Source: Candidatus Aenigmatarchaeota archaeon | GTDB taxonomy: Archaea > Aenigmatarchaeota > Aenigmatarchaeia > QMZP01 | Length of the DNA: 13,850 nt | Direction of reading: 5' to 3' | Assembly: GCA_017609145.1 (NCBI GenBank) | Contig: JAFCEM010000016.1 | Coordinates: forward strand, 1-13,850 | Shown: positions 6,866 to 12,461 of the stretch, one piece after another | Layout of the letters: each line of letters opens with the position of its first letter | How positions within the stretch are numbered: the first letter of the stretch is position 1 | Position numbers and translations under genes: made by a program | The notes under the pieces: model-generated | The model's input: the letters and a program-made list of their open reading frames with translations, nothing else | Database searches by the model: none | Told to the model about the DNA's origin: nothing

Positions 6866-6873
6866 TTTTTAAT
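6866..6873 (+). promoter_or_regulatory. TATA box of the T2SSF gene
   Basis: TTTTTAAT is centred about 25 nt before the ATG at 6895, which makes a leaderless transcript likely. Confidence 0.55.
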
Positions 6874-6894
6874 TCTGAAAACCAATATTGAATA

Positions 6895-7734
6895 ATGTTC
6901 AAATACTTTACAGAGGTTATTTTTACAGTAATCGGAATAACAATAATTCTGATTAGCAATTTTGTTGTTGCATTGTCTTTTCCTTTCATTGTACCGATTT
7001 TGAATGTTGTGGGTGGGCTTATAGCTTTCGTACCTCCCATACTTGTTTTCTACATAGGATATAAGACAAAAAAAGAAATAGAACAGCAATTTATGATGTT
7101 CATAAAGGATTTCACAGAGTCTATCAATTCCGGTATGACGTTGCCGCTTGCACTGGAACACAGCCAGGACAAGGACTATGGTCCACTTTCACCACACATA
7201 AAAAAACTGGGAGCGCAGGTCAACTGGGGAATCCCATTCCAGAAAGCGCTTGCTGTTTTTGCAAAAAACTTGCAGTCATTGCCTATAAAAAGGGCCGTAA
7301 AAACAATAATAGAAACCTATAAAGTCGGAGGGAAGATTTCAGATACGCTTAATGCTGTTGGCAAATGCCTTATAACCATAGACAAAATAAAGAAGGAAAG
7401 GGCAACATCCGTTCATTCGCAGATAATCACATCATATCTCATTTACTTTGTCTTCATATTTATTCTTATCATACTTCAGGCTTTTCTTATTCCTTCACTA
7501 GTAACGGAAGATGGCGGCCTTACGGGGGTTATTGGCACAGAAACACCCGCAAGAGAGCTGTATACACAAAGTTTCATATATTTCATAATCATACAGGGCT
7601 TCTTTGCCGGACTTGCTACAGGAAAAATGGCAGAAGGTTCACTGGTGGCCGGGCTTAAGCACTCCGTGCTCTTGATTGTAATTGGATACACACTCTTCAC
7701 AATAACCATACAATTCGAGATTAATCTTTTCTGA
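6895..7734 (+). CDS. Type IV pilus/secretion membrane protein (T2SSF, TadC/FlaJ-like)
   Basis: A 279-aa membrane protein with one T2SSF (GspF/PilC/FlaJ-like) module. Such proteins form the inner-membrane platform on which pilins assemble, driven by a cytoplasmic ATPase. Two or three hydrophobic segments fill residues 5-55. A cytoplasmic region (about 56-165) contains the typical FIKDFTESINSGMTLPLALE and ETYKVGGKISDTL stretches, where the glycines and the small helix pattern are diagnostic. Further membrane segments lie at about 170-197, 222-242 and 252-273. Archaeal FlaJ often carries two such modules; here there is one, as in TadC-like proteins. Two pilin-like genes follow, so it probably serves their assembly. 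The assembly ATPase is not in the window. Confidence 0.82.
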   Translation: MFKYFTEVIFTVIGITIILISNFVVALSFPFIVPILNVVGGLIAFVPPILVFYIGYKTKKEIEQQFMMFIKDFTESINSGMTLPLALEHSQDKDYGPLSPHIKKLGAQVNWGIPFQKALAVFAKNLQSLPIKRAVKTIIETYKVGGKISDTLNAVGKCLITIDKIKKERATSVHSQIITSYLIYFVFIFILIILQAFLIPSLVTEDGGLTGVIGTETPARELYTQSFIYFIIIQGFFAGLATGKMAEGSLVAGLKHSVLLIVIGYTLFTITIQFEINLF

Positions 7735-7742
7735 CTCAAACA

Positions 7743-7748
7743 TTTATA
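7743..7748 (+). promoter_or_regulatory. TATA box of the pilin genes
   Basis: TTTATA is centred 24.5 nt before the ATG at 7770, which indicates leaderless transcription of the first pilin gene. Confidence 0.55.
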
Positions 7749-7769
7749 CGACGAACAACTAATAATTTA

Positions 7770-8279
7770 ATGATGAAAAGAGGGATATCCCCGGTAGTTT
7801 CAGTCGTAATTCTAATAGCGGTTTCGATTTCCATTGGGGTCATAGTTTCTACATGGATAACCCACCTCGTGGAGCAGGAGACCAGCTCATCAGAGCTTTG
7901 CGCTTTAAATACGTTGTATAACATAGAAACGGCCAGATTTAATATATCAGCAGACAATAAGCTTTTGCTTAAGATTACGAATGAGAATGAAAAGGAATTG
8001 TATGGTTTTGGTGTCATCATGGATAATGGCACGGAAATACTGACAATGAATTCAACAAATATCAGGATTGATCAGAGCAATATATCATCAACAAACACCT
8101 TGAAAAGAAAACAGTCAATTTACCTCATAGTCAATATGACCAACACAACAGAAGAAAGTTTTGATTATCAGGGATTTGGACTGAGTCTAACAACATCAAG
8201 CAATACCCAAATCATAGTCACGAATGAGGCGTGTGATTCAGTGGCAACGGATGCCATAACGAGCGTATCTACAAGTTGA
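7770..8279 (+). CDS. Archaeal pilin-like protein 1 (class III signal)
   Basis: A 169-aa protein with an archaeal type IV pilin N-terminus: MMKRGISPVVSVVILIAV, a basic start and then a 20-residue hydrophobic stem. The prepilin peptidase should cut between G5 and I6. The stem (6-33) forms the pilus core. The rest is a beta-rich, Ser/Thr-rich outer domain with several N-glycosylation sequons (for example NIS, NGT, NST, NMT). Two ATGs are adjacent (7770 and 7773); with the TATA at 7743 either could serve. It lies 35 nt after the T2SSF gene and 29 nt before a second pilin-like gene. It may form part of a pilus or another surface filament. The precise pilin family is not assigned. Confidence 0.8.
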   Translation: MMKRGISPVVSVVILIAVSISIGVIVSTWITHLVEQETSSSELCALNTLYNIETARFNISADNKLLLKITNENEKELYGFGVIMDNGTEILTMNSTNIRIDQSNISSTNTLKRKQSIYLIVNMTNTTEESFDYQGFGLSLTTSSNTQIIVTNEACDSVATDAITSVSTS

Positions 8280-8308
8280 TTTATTAGAGAAAAAGGAGAA
8301 TATAAAAT

Positions 8309-8761
8309 ATGAGAAAGGGTATTTCACCATTGGTTGCGGTTATAATGCTCGTAGCTTTCACTATGACTATGGCTGTTATTCTTGCCAGCTGGGCACAAAA
8401 CTATGCATCATCATCAACAGAAGAAATAACCGAGTGTGCAGAGAGTGGTATTAAAATATACATATGCAAATGGATTACCGGAACTACTCCCAACGGTACA
8501 CTGAAGATTGTAGTACAGAATACCGGAGATTATAACCTGACATTTGATGTTGTCCTGACGTTTTCCAATGAAACCAGGCACCCGGGACTGATACAAAGTT
8601 TCAATGAAGGTTATTATATAGATTCCCATGAGTATAAAACCGTGACAATAAACAATGTTAGTGATGACCTGTCCAAGGTCAAAGTGGAATCGAGAGAGTG
8701 CCTTAATTACGGGGTTTTGGATTCAATAAGCAAGTTATATATAACCGGCCTTCCTTCTTAA
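8309..8761 (+). CDS. Archaeal pilin-like protein 2 (class III signal)
   Basis: A 150-aa protein with the same layout as its neighbour. MRKGISPLVAVIMLVAF provides the prepilin signal (cut expected after G4), followed by a hydrophobic stem to about residue 28 and an extracellular domain with sequons NGT, NLT, NET and NVS. Cysteines at about residues 39, 48 and 131 may form disulfides. The bodies of the two pilin-like proteins look different, so they may be a major and a minor subunit. A good SD, AAGGAGA (8293-8299), lies 9 nt before the ATG. This fits an internal operon gene, whereas the first pilin gene is leaderless. Confidence 0.8.
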   Translation: MRKGISPLVAVIMLVAFTMTMAVILASWAQNYASSSTEEITECAESGIKIYICKWITGTTPNGTLKIVVQNTGDYNLTFDVVLTFSNETRHPGLIQSFNEGYYIDSHEYKTVTINNVSDDLSKVKVESRECLNYGVLDSISKLYITGLPS

Positions 8762-8779
8762 ATATCGGTTTCATAAAGC

Positions 8780-8785
8780 TTATTA
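8780..8785 (+). promoter_or_regulatory. Possible TATA box of pth2
   Basis: TTATTA in AAAGCTTATTACTC is centred 25.5 nt before the ATG at 8808. It is a weaker match than the other boxes but has the same spacing. Confidence 0.4.
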
Positions 8786-8807
8786 CTCAATAAACAAAGT
8801 TATATAA

Positions 8808-9158
8808 ATGTACAGGGAATACAAACAGATAATAGTAGTAAGAAGTGACCTTAAGCTCAGCAAGGGAAAGATGGCTGTTCAGGTCGCGCATGCATCCGTT
8901 GAGGCATACAGGAAAAGCGGCACAGAAGCAAGAAAATTATGGGAAAAAGAAGGAAGCAAAAAGGTCGTGGTCAAAGTCGACAGCCTTAACGAGCTACTGA
9001 AAATAAAGGAAAAGGTAAAGAATTCCGGATTTCCGTATTCGCTGATAAAAGATGCCGGAAGAACAGAAATACCACCGGGCACTGTCACCGCATTGGGAAT
9101 AGGTCCGTGCGAGACAAAAAAAATTGACATGATAACAAAAAATCTTAAGATGGTTTGA
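8808..9158 (+). CDS. pth2: Peptidyl-tRNA hydrolase 2
   Basis: A 116-aa Pth2, the archaeal/eukaryotic type. It frees tRNA from prematurely released peptidyl-tRNA by cutting the ester bond. Typical features are VVRSDLKLSKGKMAVQVAHAS (residues 10-30), which bears the conserved lysine, glutamine and histidine of the active-site helix, and DAGRTEIPPGTVTALGIGP (84-102), the family's most conserved stretch. The length is normal for the family. It begins leaderless after a weak TATA box, and its stop is one base before the prefoldin ATG, so the two are probably translationally coupled. Confidence 0.96.
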   Translation: MYREYKQIIVVRSDLKLSKGKMAVQVAHASVEAYRKSGTEARKLWEKEGSKKVVVKVDSLNELLKIKEKVKNSGFPYSLIKDAGRTEIPPGTVTALGIGPCETKKIDMITKNLKMV

Positions 9159-9159
9159 C

Positions 9160-9582
9160 ATGGCAAAAAATAAAGAGTTTGAAAAAGCGTTCATGACGTA
9201 TCAGATGCTTCAGAAGCAGCTTGAAATATTCAGATTGCAGGCGGTGCAACTTGAGAAGGAATTTATTGAGGTTGAGAAAACCAAACAGGCAATAGAGGGT
9301 TTCAGTAAGATGAAAAAAGACAATGAAATAATGATACCGCTAGGTAACGGGTATTTTGCCGAAGGTAGCATAAGCAATCTGAAAAAGGTTCTTGTGGGCC
9401 TCGGTAACAGCGTAATGCTGGAAAAAGAGATTAAGCCGGTTCATGAAAACCTGGAAAATAAAATAAAAGAAATAGAGAAAATGAGCAAAGACCTTCAGGA
9501 GAAAATTATTGAGGTAACAAATAAAATCAATGACCTTGCTCCTGATCTGGAGAAGATGATAGCGCAGGCGCAGAAAAAATAG
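9160..9582 (+). CDS. pfdA: Prefoldin subunit alpha
   Basis: A 140-aa subunit of prefoldin, the hexameric (alpha2 beta4) chaperone that holds unfolded proteins in coiled-coil tentacles and passes them to the thermosome. Coiled-coil heptads run through about residues 5-55 and 85-138. They are joined by the beta-hairpin region IMIPLGNGYFAEGSI (58-72), which builds the central barrel and is diagnostic for the alpha class. The start at 9160 follows the pth2 stop after a single base. The end, TAG at 9580-9582, abuts the rps10 stop on the other strand with no base between them. Confidence 0.92.
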   Translation: MAKNKEFEKAFMTYQMLQKQLEIFRLQAVQLEKEFIEVEKTKQAIEGFSKMKKDNEIMIPLGNGYFAEGSISNLKKVLVGLGNSVMLEKEIKPVHENLENKIKEIEKMSKDLQEKIIEVTNKINDLAPDLEKMIAQAQKK

Positions 9583-9918
9583 CTATTTGTGTTCGTACTT
9601 TTCCTTTAATTCTATATCTATCTTTACGCCTTCGGGGATTGCTATCCTCACTACTTGCCTTAGTGCCCTTTCATTCGAGCCTATATCTATTATTCTTCTG
9701 TGAATTCTCATCTCCCATTTGTCCCATGTGGCATTTCCGTGTCCCGTGCCGTCACCACAGGGTGTCTTAAGGGTCCTGACCCTGAGTTTTTTTGTTGGCA
9801 GGGGGATAGGTCCTTTTATAGAAACGCCGATTTTTTTGGCTATCTCTGTTATCTGCTCGCATATCCTGTCGATTTCCTCTATACTCCTTCCTGCCAGCTT
9901 GATTCTTGCATACTCCAT
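9583..9918 (-). CDS. rps10: 30S ribosomal protein S10 (uS10)
   Basis: A 111-aa S10 with the archaeal core: YARIKLAGRSIEEIDRICEQI, then KGPIPLPTKKLRVRTLKTP, WDKWEMRIHRRIIDI and VRIAIPEGVKIDIEL. S10 sits in the head of the small subunit. The frame is open upstream through rps9, but the ATG at 9918 gives a normal S10 N-terminus and has AGAGG from the rps9 end just before it, 4 nt after the rps9 stop. The loop between the PCGDGT and ATWDKW motifs is a few residues longer than I expect, and the C-terminus has a short charged tail (KEKYEHK). S10 more often follows the elongation factor 1A gene in archaea; here it is last in an L18e-L13-S9 cluster. Confidence 0.95.
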   Translation of the reverse strand: MEYARIKLAGRSIEEIDRICEQITEIAKKIGVSIKGPIPLPTKKLRVRTLKTPCGDGTGHGNATWDKWEMRIHRRIIDIGSNERALRQVVRIAIPEGVKIDIELKEKYEHK

Positions 9919-9922
9919 ATCA

Positions 9923-10357
9923 TTACCTCTTGCTTCTCTGCTTGTATCTCCTTGCTCCTTGTGAGGACCTTGGTGGTTTGTGGGGCTCTGTCCTTCTGGT
10001 GTCATAGACCAGAAGGCTCCTGTCATAGGAAAGGTATATTTTTTTGAGGTTCTCCCCAAGAAGCTCTACCAGCCCCCTTGAGATTGCCTGTCTTGCGGCG
10101 TCTGCCTGGCCTGAAACACCGCCCCCCTTTATGTTTATATTAATATCGAATTTTTTCCATTCACCATTGGATAATATCAGTGGTTCCATTATCTTGAGCT
10201 TGAGTATCTCTGATTTTATCGCATCGAGCGGCACGGAGTTTATCTTTATCCTCCCCTGGCCTTCTTTGAATCTTGCCCTCGCAACTGCCCTTTTTCTCTT
10301 TCCTGTAACAAAAACTATTTTCTTATTCTCTTTGGGTGTTTTCTGTTTCGTCACCAT
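9923..10357 (-). CDS. rps9: 30S ribosomal protein S9 (uS9)
   Basis: A 144-aa S9. The family signature VTGKRKRAVARARFKEGQGRI, the region GGGVSGQADAARQAISRGLV, and the basic tail ending RYKQRSKR are all present. In S9 the tail reaches towards the P-site tRNA. The start overlaps the end of rpl13 by 7 nt in ATGGTGA, with GGGAG inside rpl13 serving as ribosome binding site, so translation is coupled. The usual archaeal neighbours after S9, rpoN and rpoK, are missing here and rps10 follows directly. Confidence 0.96.
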   Translation of the reverse strand: MVTKQKTPKENKKIVFVTGKRKRAVARARFKEGQGRIKINSVPLDAIKSEILKLKIMEPLILSNGEWKKFDININIKGGGVSGQADAARQAISRGLVELLGENLKKIYLSYDRSLLVYDTRRTEPHKPPRSSQGARRYKQRSKR

Positions 10358-10803
10358 GTTTTCTTTGCTCCCAGTTTTAATGAGAGTTCGCCCAGTTTAA
10401 TGGATTTGCCTTTAAGTTTCTGTTCGTCAGTCAATTTGGTTTCCTTGCCTTTGAATTCTTCAGGGACAGATATAAAAACCTTCAGCCTTTTGAATGCTTC
10501 TCTGCCCGTTGTTTTTTTATATGGAAGCATTCCCCTTATGATTCTTTTCAGCATCCTGTCAGGGATTCTCGGATAAAATGGCCCGTGATAAGGGTCTCCC
10601 CTTTCCCATTTTTCCCTGTATTTCTTTATTATGAACTTGGGATTCCCCGAAATCACCGCATTCTCAGCATTGACAACCAAAACTTTTTTTCCCTCAAGCA
10701 GTTTTTTGGCTACAACAGAAGCCAGCCTGCCTGCTATCTGGTTGCCTGCATCTGCTACTATAACATTACCCTCTTTGGTTTCCGAATAATTCTCTCCTGT
10801 CAT
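10351..10803 (-). CDS. rpl13: 50S ribosomal protein L13 (uL13)
   Basis: A 150-aa L13 of the large subunit. Recognisable stretches are VIVADAGNQIAGRLASVVAKKLL (N-terminal, the family signature), YREKWERGDPYHGPF, the basic PDRMLKRIIRGMLPYKK and a C-terminus ending KLGAKKTW. The start at 10803 lies one base after the rpl18e stop, and the end overlaps rps9. The first dozen residues (MTGENYSETKEG) precede the conserved core and are somewhat longer than in many homologues, but no better start with an SD is visible. Confidence 0.95.
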   Translation of the reverse strand: MTGENYSETKEGNVIVADAGNQIAGRLASVVAKKLLEGKKVLVVNAENAVISGNPKFIIKKYREKWERGDPYHGPFYPRIPDRMLKRIIRGMLPYKKTTGREAFKRLKVFISVPEEFKGKETKLTDEQKLKGKSIKLGELSLKLGAKKTW

Positions 10804-10804
10804 A

Positions 10805-11146
10805 TTATCCCATTATCCTTAGCCTTTTTGGGTTTTTCTCCACCATTTCGGGAATGGACAAACATTTACCCTTTGCATTTTCTATGCATTTCCTTGCCTC
10901 TGCAGAGAACCGCAGGGCTGCAATTGTGAACGGCTTACTCAGTTCCCCCGGGCCCATTACAACGCCGGGCACAATAATGTTCTCATTCGGCTTTGCGTTT
11001 TTAGCAATCCTGTAAAGGTTAACCTCAAATCTCTTTCTTCTGGGCCTATTGAGAGCCTTTGCTACCGCTTTCCACACGGGCTCCTTCTTTTTCTCTAGTT
11101 CCTCTATCAAACCCTTAAGCACAGGATTCTTGTTTCTCGTTTTCAT
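10805..11146 (-). CDS. rpl18e: 50S ribosomal protein L18e (eL18)
   Basis: A 113-aa L18e, found in archaea and eukaryotes. Typical stretches are NKNPVLKGLIEELEKK, VWKAVAKALNRPRRKRFEVN, IVPGVVMGPGELSKPFTIAALRFS and the terminal NPKRLRIMG. It is the first gene of the L18e-L13-S9-S10 operon. TTTTTAAA at 11168-11175 is centred 25.5 nt upstream of the ATG, so the mRNA may be leaderless, although AAGGTG also lies 2-7 nt before the ATG. tRNA-Leu(UAG) ends only 34 nt upstream, so tRNA read-through is possible. Confidence 0.96.
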   Translation of the reverse strand: MKTRNKNPVLKGLIEELEKKKEPVWKAVAKALNRPRRKRFEVNLYRIAKNAKPNENIIVPGVVMGPGELSKPFTIAALRFSAEARKCIENAKGKCLSIPEMVEKNPKRLRIMG

Positions 11147-11167
11147 AGCACCTTTTTGTTGGTTTTC

Positions 11168-11175
11168 TTTTTAAA
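11168..11175 (-). promoter_or_regulatory. TATA box of the L18e-L13-S9-S10 operon
   Basis: The TTTAAAAA on the minus strand is centred 25.5 nt before the rpl18e ATG. It begins just 5 nt from the tRNA-Leu(UAG) 3' end. Confidence 0.6.
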
Positions 11176-11193
11176 GATATGCGGGAGCGGAGA

Positions 11194-11231
11194 TATTCAG
11201 CTTTGCTGACTGCGCCTGCATCAGTGCTGCA
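11194..11231 (-). other. T-loop intron (59/60) of tRNA-Leu(UAG), 38 nt
   Basis: The exon TTCG pairs with intron TGAA as a 4-bp central helix. The bulges AA|T and TA|T lie on opposite strands next to the T-stem CGGAG/CTCCG, as a bulge-helix-bulge requires. Splicing restores the T-loop UUCGAAU. Confidence 0.75.
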
Positions 11232-11249
11232 TTCGAACTCCGGAAGGCA

Positions 11250-11297
11250 TTGCTCTAGTCCTTTTCGGTTTACCAATTGCTAATGGAAAACGACTAT
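11250..11297 (-). other. Variable-arm intron of tRNA-Leu(UAG), about 48 nt
   Basis: The inner helix is TAGTC-x-TTTTC with GAAAA-x-GACTA. The central helix is GCTT/GAGC, with bulges AG|A and AA|T. Removing it leaves GGC-TTAGT-GCC, the same variable arm as Leu(CAG). The boundaries could shift by a base or two. Confidence 0.65.
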
Positions 11298-11318
11298 CTA
11301 AGCCACAGGGTCCTAAGC

Positions 11319-11349
11319 TTGGCATCACAAGTTCCTAAGAACTCATAAT
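11319..11349 (-). other. Anticodon-stem intron (30/31) of tRNA-Leu(UAG), 31 nt
   Basis: The exon GGCA pairs with intron TGCC as the central helix, with bulges GG|A and AA|G. The inner stem TTATGAGTTC/GAACTTGTGA pairs over 10 bp, counting G-U pairs. Splicing completes the anticodon stem CAGGG/CCCTG. Confidence 0.75.
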
Positions 11350-11380
11350 CCTGCCCCTTTGACCGCTTGGGTACCCCCGC

Positions 11381-11611
11381 TTTGGATTCTTCTTGAAATA
11401 GAATCCATAGTATCTTTTATTATACTTTTTATTTATCCATTCGTCTGTATGAATATTAATACCGAATCTCATAAAATCAGAACCCTTTACTGTTTATATT
11501 TTAGATTTTTCATGTTTTTCAAAAAACCAATAACATGCGCTATTTTTCCATATAAATAATTGGCTTAATCGCTTATGAATATTTCGCTATCTTGTCCCTT
11601 TATAGGAAAAT
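11381..11611. other. AT-rich spacer between the two tRNA-Leu genes
   Basis: 231 nt without a gene I can support. It holds the likely promoter of Leu(UAG) (an AT-rich block at about 11411-11425 on the minus strand) and the inverted repeat GGATTCT/AGAATCC (11384-11390 and 11400-11406) between that block and the tRNA. A 36-codon plus-strand frame from 11449 is rich in Phe and Lys and looks like chance. Confidence 0.5.
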
Positions 11612-11731
11612 GCGGGGGATGAGAGGTTCAACTTTACTGATTTTGATAGCTCAGTAATGTTTTCGAACTCACGAAGGCACTAAGCCACTAGGCCCTGAAC
11701 CTAGCCCCTTTGACCGCTTGGGTACCCCCGC
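11612..11731 (-). tRNA. tRNA-Leu(CAG) with a T-loop intron
   Basis: The acceptor GCGGGGG pairs with CCCCCGC (A73, no CCA). The anticodon stem CUAGG/CCUAG encloses UUCAGGG, with anticodon CAG at 11695-11697. The variable arm GGC-UUAGU-GCC marks a class II tRNA and the T-stem is GUGAG/CUCAU. One 37-nt intron interrupts the T-loop, leaving 83 nt after splicing. It lies 17 nt after the tRNA-Glu gene and is probably co-transcribed with it. In the GTGAG...CTCAT region the T-stem is intact once the intron is removed. Confidence 0.9.
11625..11661 (-). other. T-loop intron (59/60) of tRNA-Leu(CAG), 37 nt
   Basis: A near-ideal bulge-helix-bulge: the T-stem GTGAG/CTCAT, central helix TTCG/TGAA, bulges AA|A and CC|T, and an inner stem with TTACTGA/TCAGTAA. 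Splicing yields the T-loop UUCGAAU. Confidence 0.8.
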
Positions 11732-11761
11732 ACACTATTGGTTGATGCGCTCCCGCTGGGA

Positions 11762-11844
11762 TTTCCTCCTGAAGGACTCACCCGGAATTATCATATTAAC
11801 GGTTTGAACCGCTAATCTGCATGTTCTTTGGGTGAACCTTAGGT
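11762..11844 (-). other. T-loop intron (59/60) of tRNA-Glu(UUC), 83 nt
   Basis: The T-stem CTGGG/CCCAG flanks the junction. The central helix TTCA/AGGA has one mismatch, with bulges AA|A and AA|T. The inner stem CCT-AGG-CACCC pairs in steps with GGGTG-CCT-AGG. A second hairpin, TTAGCGGTT/AACCGTTAA, lies inside. Confidence 0.7.
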
Positions 11845-11865
11845 TTTGAACCCAGGTTACGGGGT

Positions 11866-11928
11866 GTTTTCGCTCATCGGCCCCATTTACACAACGGAAT
11901 GCGGGCCTGGCATTTTTCAAGCAAAGCT
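11866..11928 (-). other. Canonical (37/38) intron of tRNA-Glu(UUC), 63 nt
   Basis: The anticodon stem CGGGG/CCCCG flanks the central helix TTTT/GAAA, with bulges CG|A and AC|A and an inner GCTT/GAGC helix, as expected for an archaeal anticodon-loop intron. Confidence 0.75.
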
Positions 11929-11992
11929 CGAAAACCCCGTGTCCTTGACCGGACTAGACGACGGGAGCATATTGGATTATAGTGATATTTGG

Positions 11993-12000
11993 TTTTAAAA
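11993..12000. promoter_or_regulatory. Palindromic TATA box, possibly bidirectional
   Basis: TTTTAAAA is a perfect palindrome centred 26.5 nt before the ATG at 12023 (plus) and 28.5 nt before the first base of tRNA-Glu (minus). One box could serve both. Confidence 0.5.
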
Positions 12001-12022
12001 GATATCAATGCTATATATTAAT

Positions 12023-12460
12023 ATGGGAGTTCCCCTGAAAAATCATCATATCATAGAGGGAAATATTTATCATGGTAAGTTTGTCTTTGTTTCTCTCAAT
12101 GGACCGGAGAGCACCAATTACCAAGAGGTTTATAAAAAAATAGGCTCTAAAGATGACGGCTATCAGAGTGAGCAGCATAAATATCTTCGTGGAGTAACTG
12201 AAAAATTATATGAAATGCTTATAGGAGAGAACGGTCTTGACCCTCATAAAACATGGGAAATAGCAAGAAATAGTGTGGCAATAATGTTTTCCCGTTATGA
12301 TACCTTCTATAAAATGCATGATTATATTGGAGATAGAGCTAAGATTTACTGGTTAACAGGACGTGGCCGTGATGATTTGGATCGCTGGAATATGGCTGAA
12401 AAGGATATTGCTATGGAGTGTATGCATCCACCTTTGATTATCGAAATGATTGAAATATAA
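12023..12460 (+). CDS. Uncharacterised protein (145 aa) between tRNA genes
   Basis: I do not recognise this protein. It begins MGVPLKNHHIIEGNIYHGK and is soluble, with no membrane segment, signal peptide or zinc motif. Aromatic residues and histidines are frequent, for example in FSRYDTFYKMHDYIGD and YWLTGRGRDDLDRWNM. An ATG at 12008 would add five residues. The ATG at 12023 fits better because TTTTAAAA lies 26.5 nt upstream. Its arginine codons are mainly CGT (four CGT, one CGC, two AGA, no AGG), whereas neighbouring genes favour AGG and AGA, so it may have been acquired. The stop lies one base from the 3' end of the convergent tRNA-Val(GAC). tRNA flanks are common insertion sites, but no integrase or direct repeat is visible. 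Confidence 0.7.
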   Translation: MGVPLKNHHIIEGNIYHGKFVFVSLNGPESTNYQEVYKKIGSKDDGYQSEQHKYLRGVTEKLYEMLIGENGLDPHKTWEIARNSVAIMFSRYDTFYKMHDYIGDRAKIYWLTGRGRDDLDRWNMAEKDIAMECMHPPLIIEMIEI

Positions 12461-12461
12461 T

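Larger units (their letters stand above)
11181..11380 (-). tRNA. tRNA-Leu(UAG) with three predicted introns
   Basis: The acceptor stem GCGGGGG pairs with CTCCCGC, and A73 is the discriminator; CCA is not encoded. The T-stem CGGAG pairs with CTCCG and the D-arm is CCC/GGG. A contiguous cloverleaf fails because three introns interrupt it. Intron 1 (11319-11349) lies at 30/31, after which CAGG+G pairs with CCCTG around the loop CUUAGGA, giving anticodon UAG (11313-11315). Intron 2 (about 11250-11297) is in the loop of the long variable arm (GGC...GCC). Intron 3 (11194-11231) is in the T-loop between 59 and 60. The spliced RNA would be 83 nt, the same as Leu(CAG), and the first 28 nt are identical to that gene. 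A bidirectional read through the region shows no competing protein gene. Confidence 0.85.
11749..11968 (-). tRNA. tRNA-Glu(UUC) with two introns
   Basis: The acceptor GCTCCCG pairs with CGGGAGC (G73, no CCA). The D-stem is GTCT/GGAC. The anticodon stem CGGGG/CCCCG holds loop TTTTCG|A with anticodon TTC at 11930-11932. The variable loop is TAAC and the T-stem CTGGG/CCCAG. Intron 1 (11866-11928) is at the canonical 37/38 and intron 2 (11762-11844) is in the T-loop. TTTTAAAA at 11993-12000 is centred 28.5 nt before G1, so the transcript may start within a few bases of the mature 5' end. Leu(CAG) follows 17 nt downstream. Confidence 0.9.

Noticed and set aside
9919..10059. S10 N-terminal extension overlapping rps9
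   Set aside because: It reads rps9 in a second frame and lacks similarity to S10; the ATG at 9918 has an SD and normal length.
11311..11355. tRNA-Leu(UAG) read with a canonical 37/38 intron
   Set aside because: That would place AUG in the anticodon position with a mismatched stem; the 30/31 intron gives a perfect CAGGG/CCCTG stem and a Leu anticodon.
11449..11559. 36-codon plus-strand frame between the tRNA-Leu genes
   Set aside because: AT-rich, Phe/Lys-heavy composition as expected by chance, no SD and no well-spaced TATA box.
11735..11920. 61-aa minus-strand frame in the tRNA-Glu region
   Set aside because: It lies entirely within the tRNA-Glu gene and its flank, which are explained by the cloverleaf and introns.
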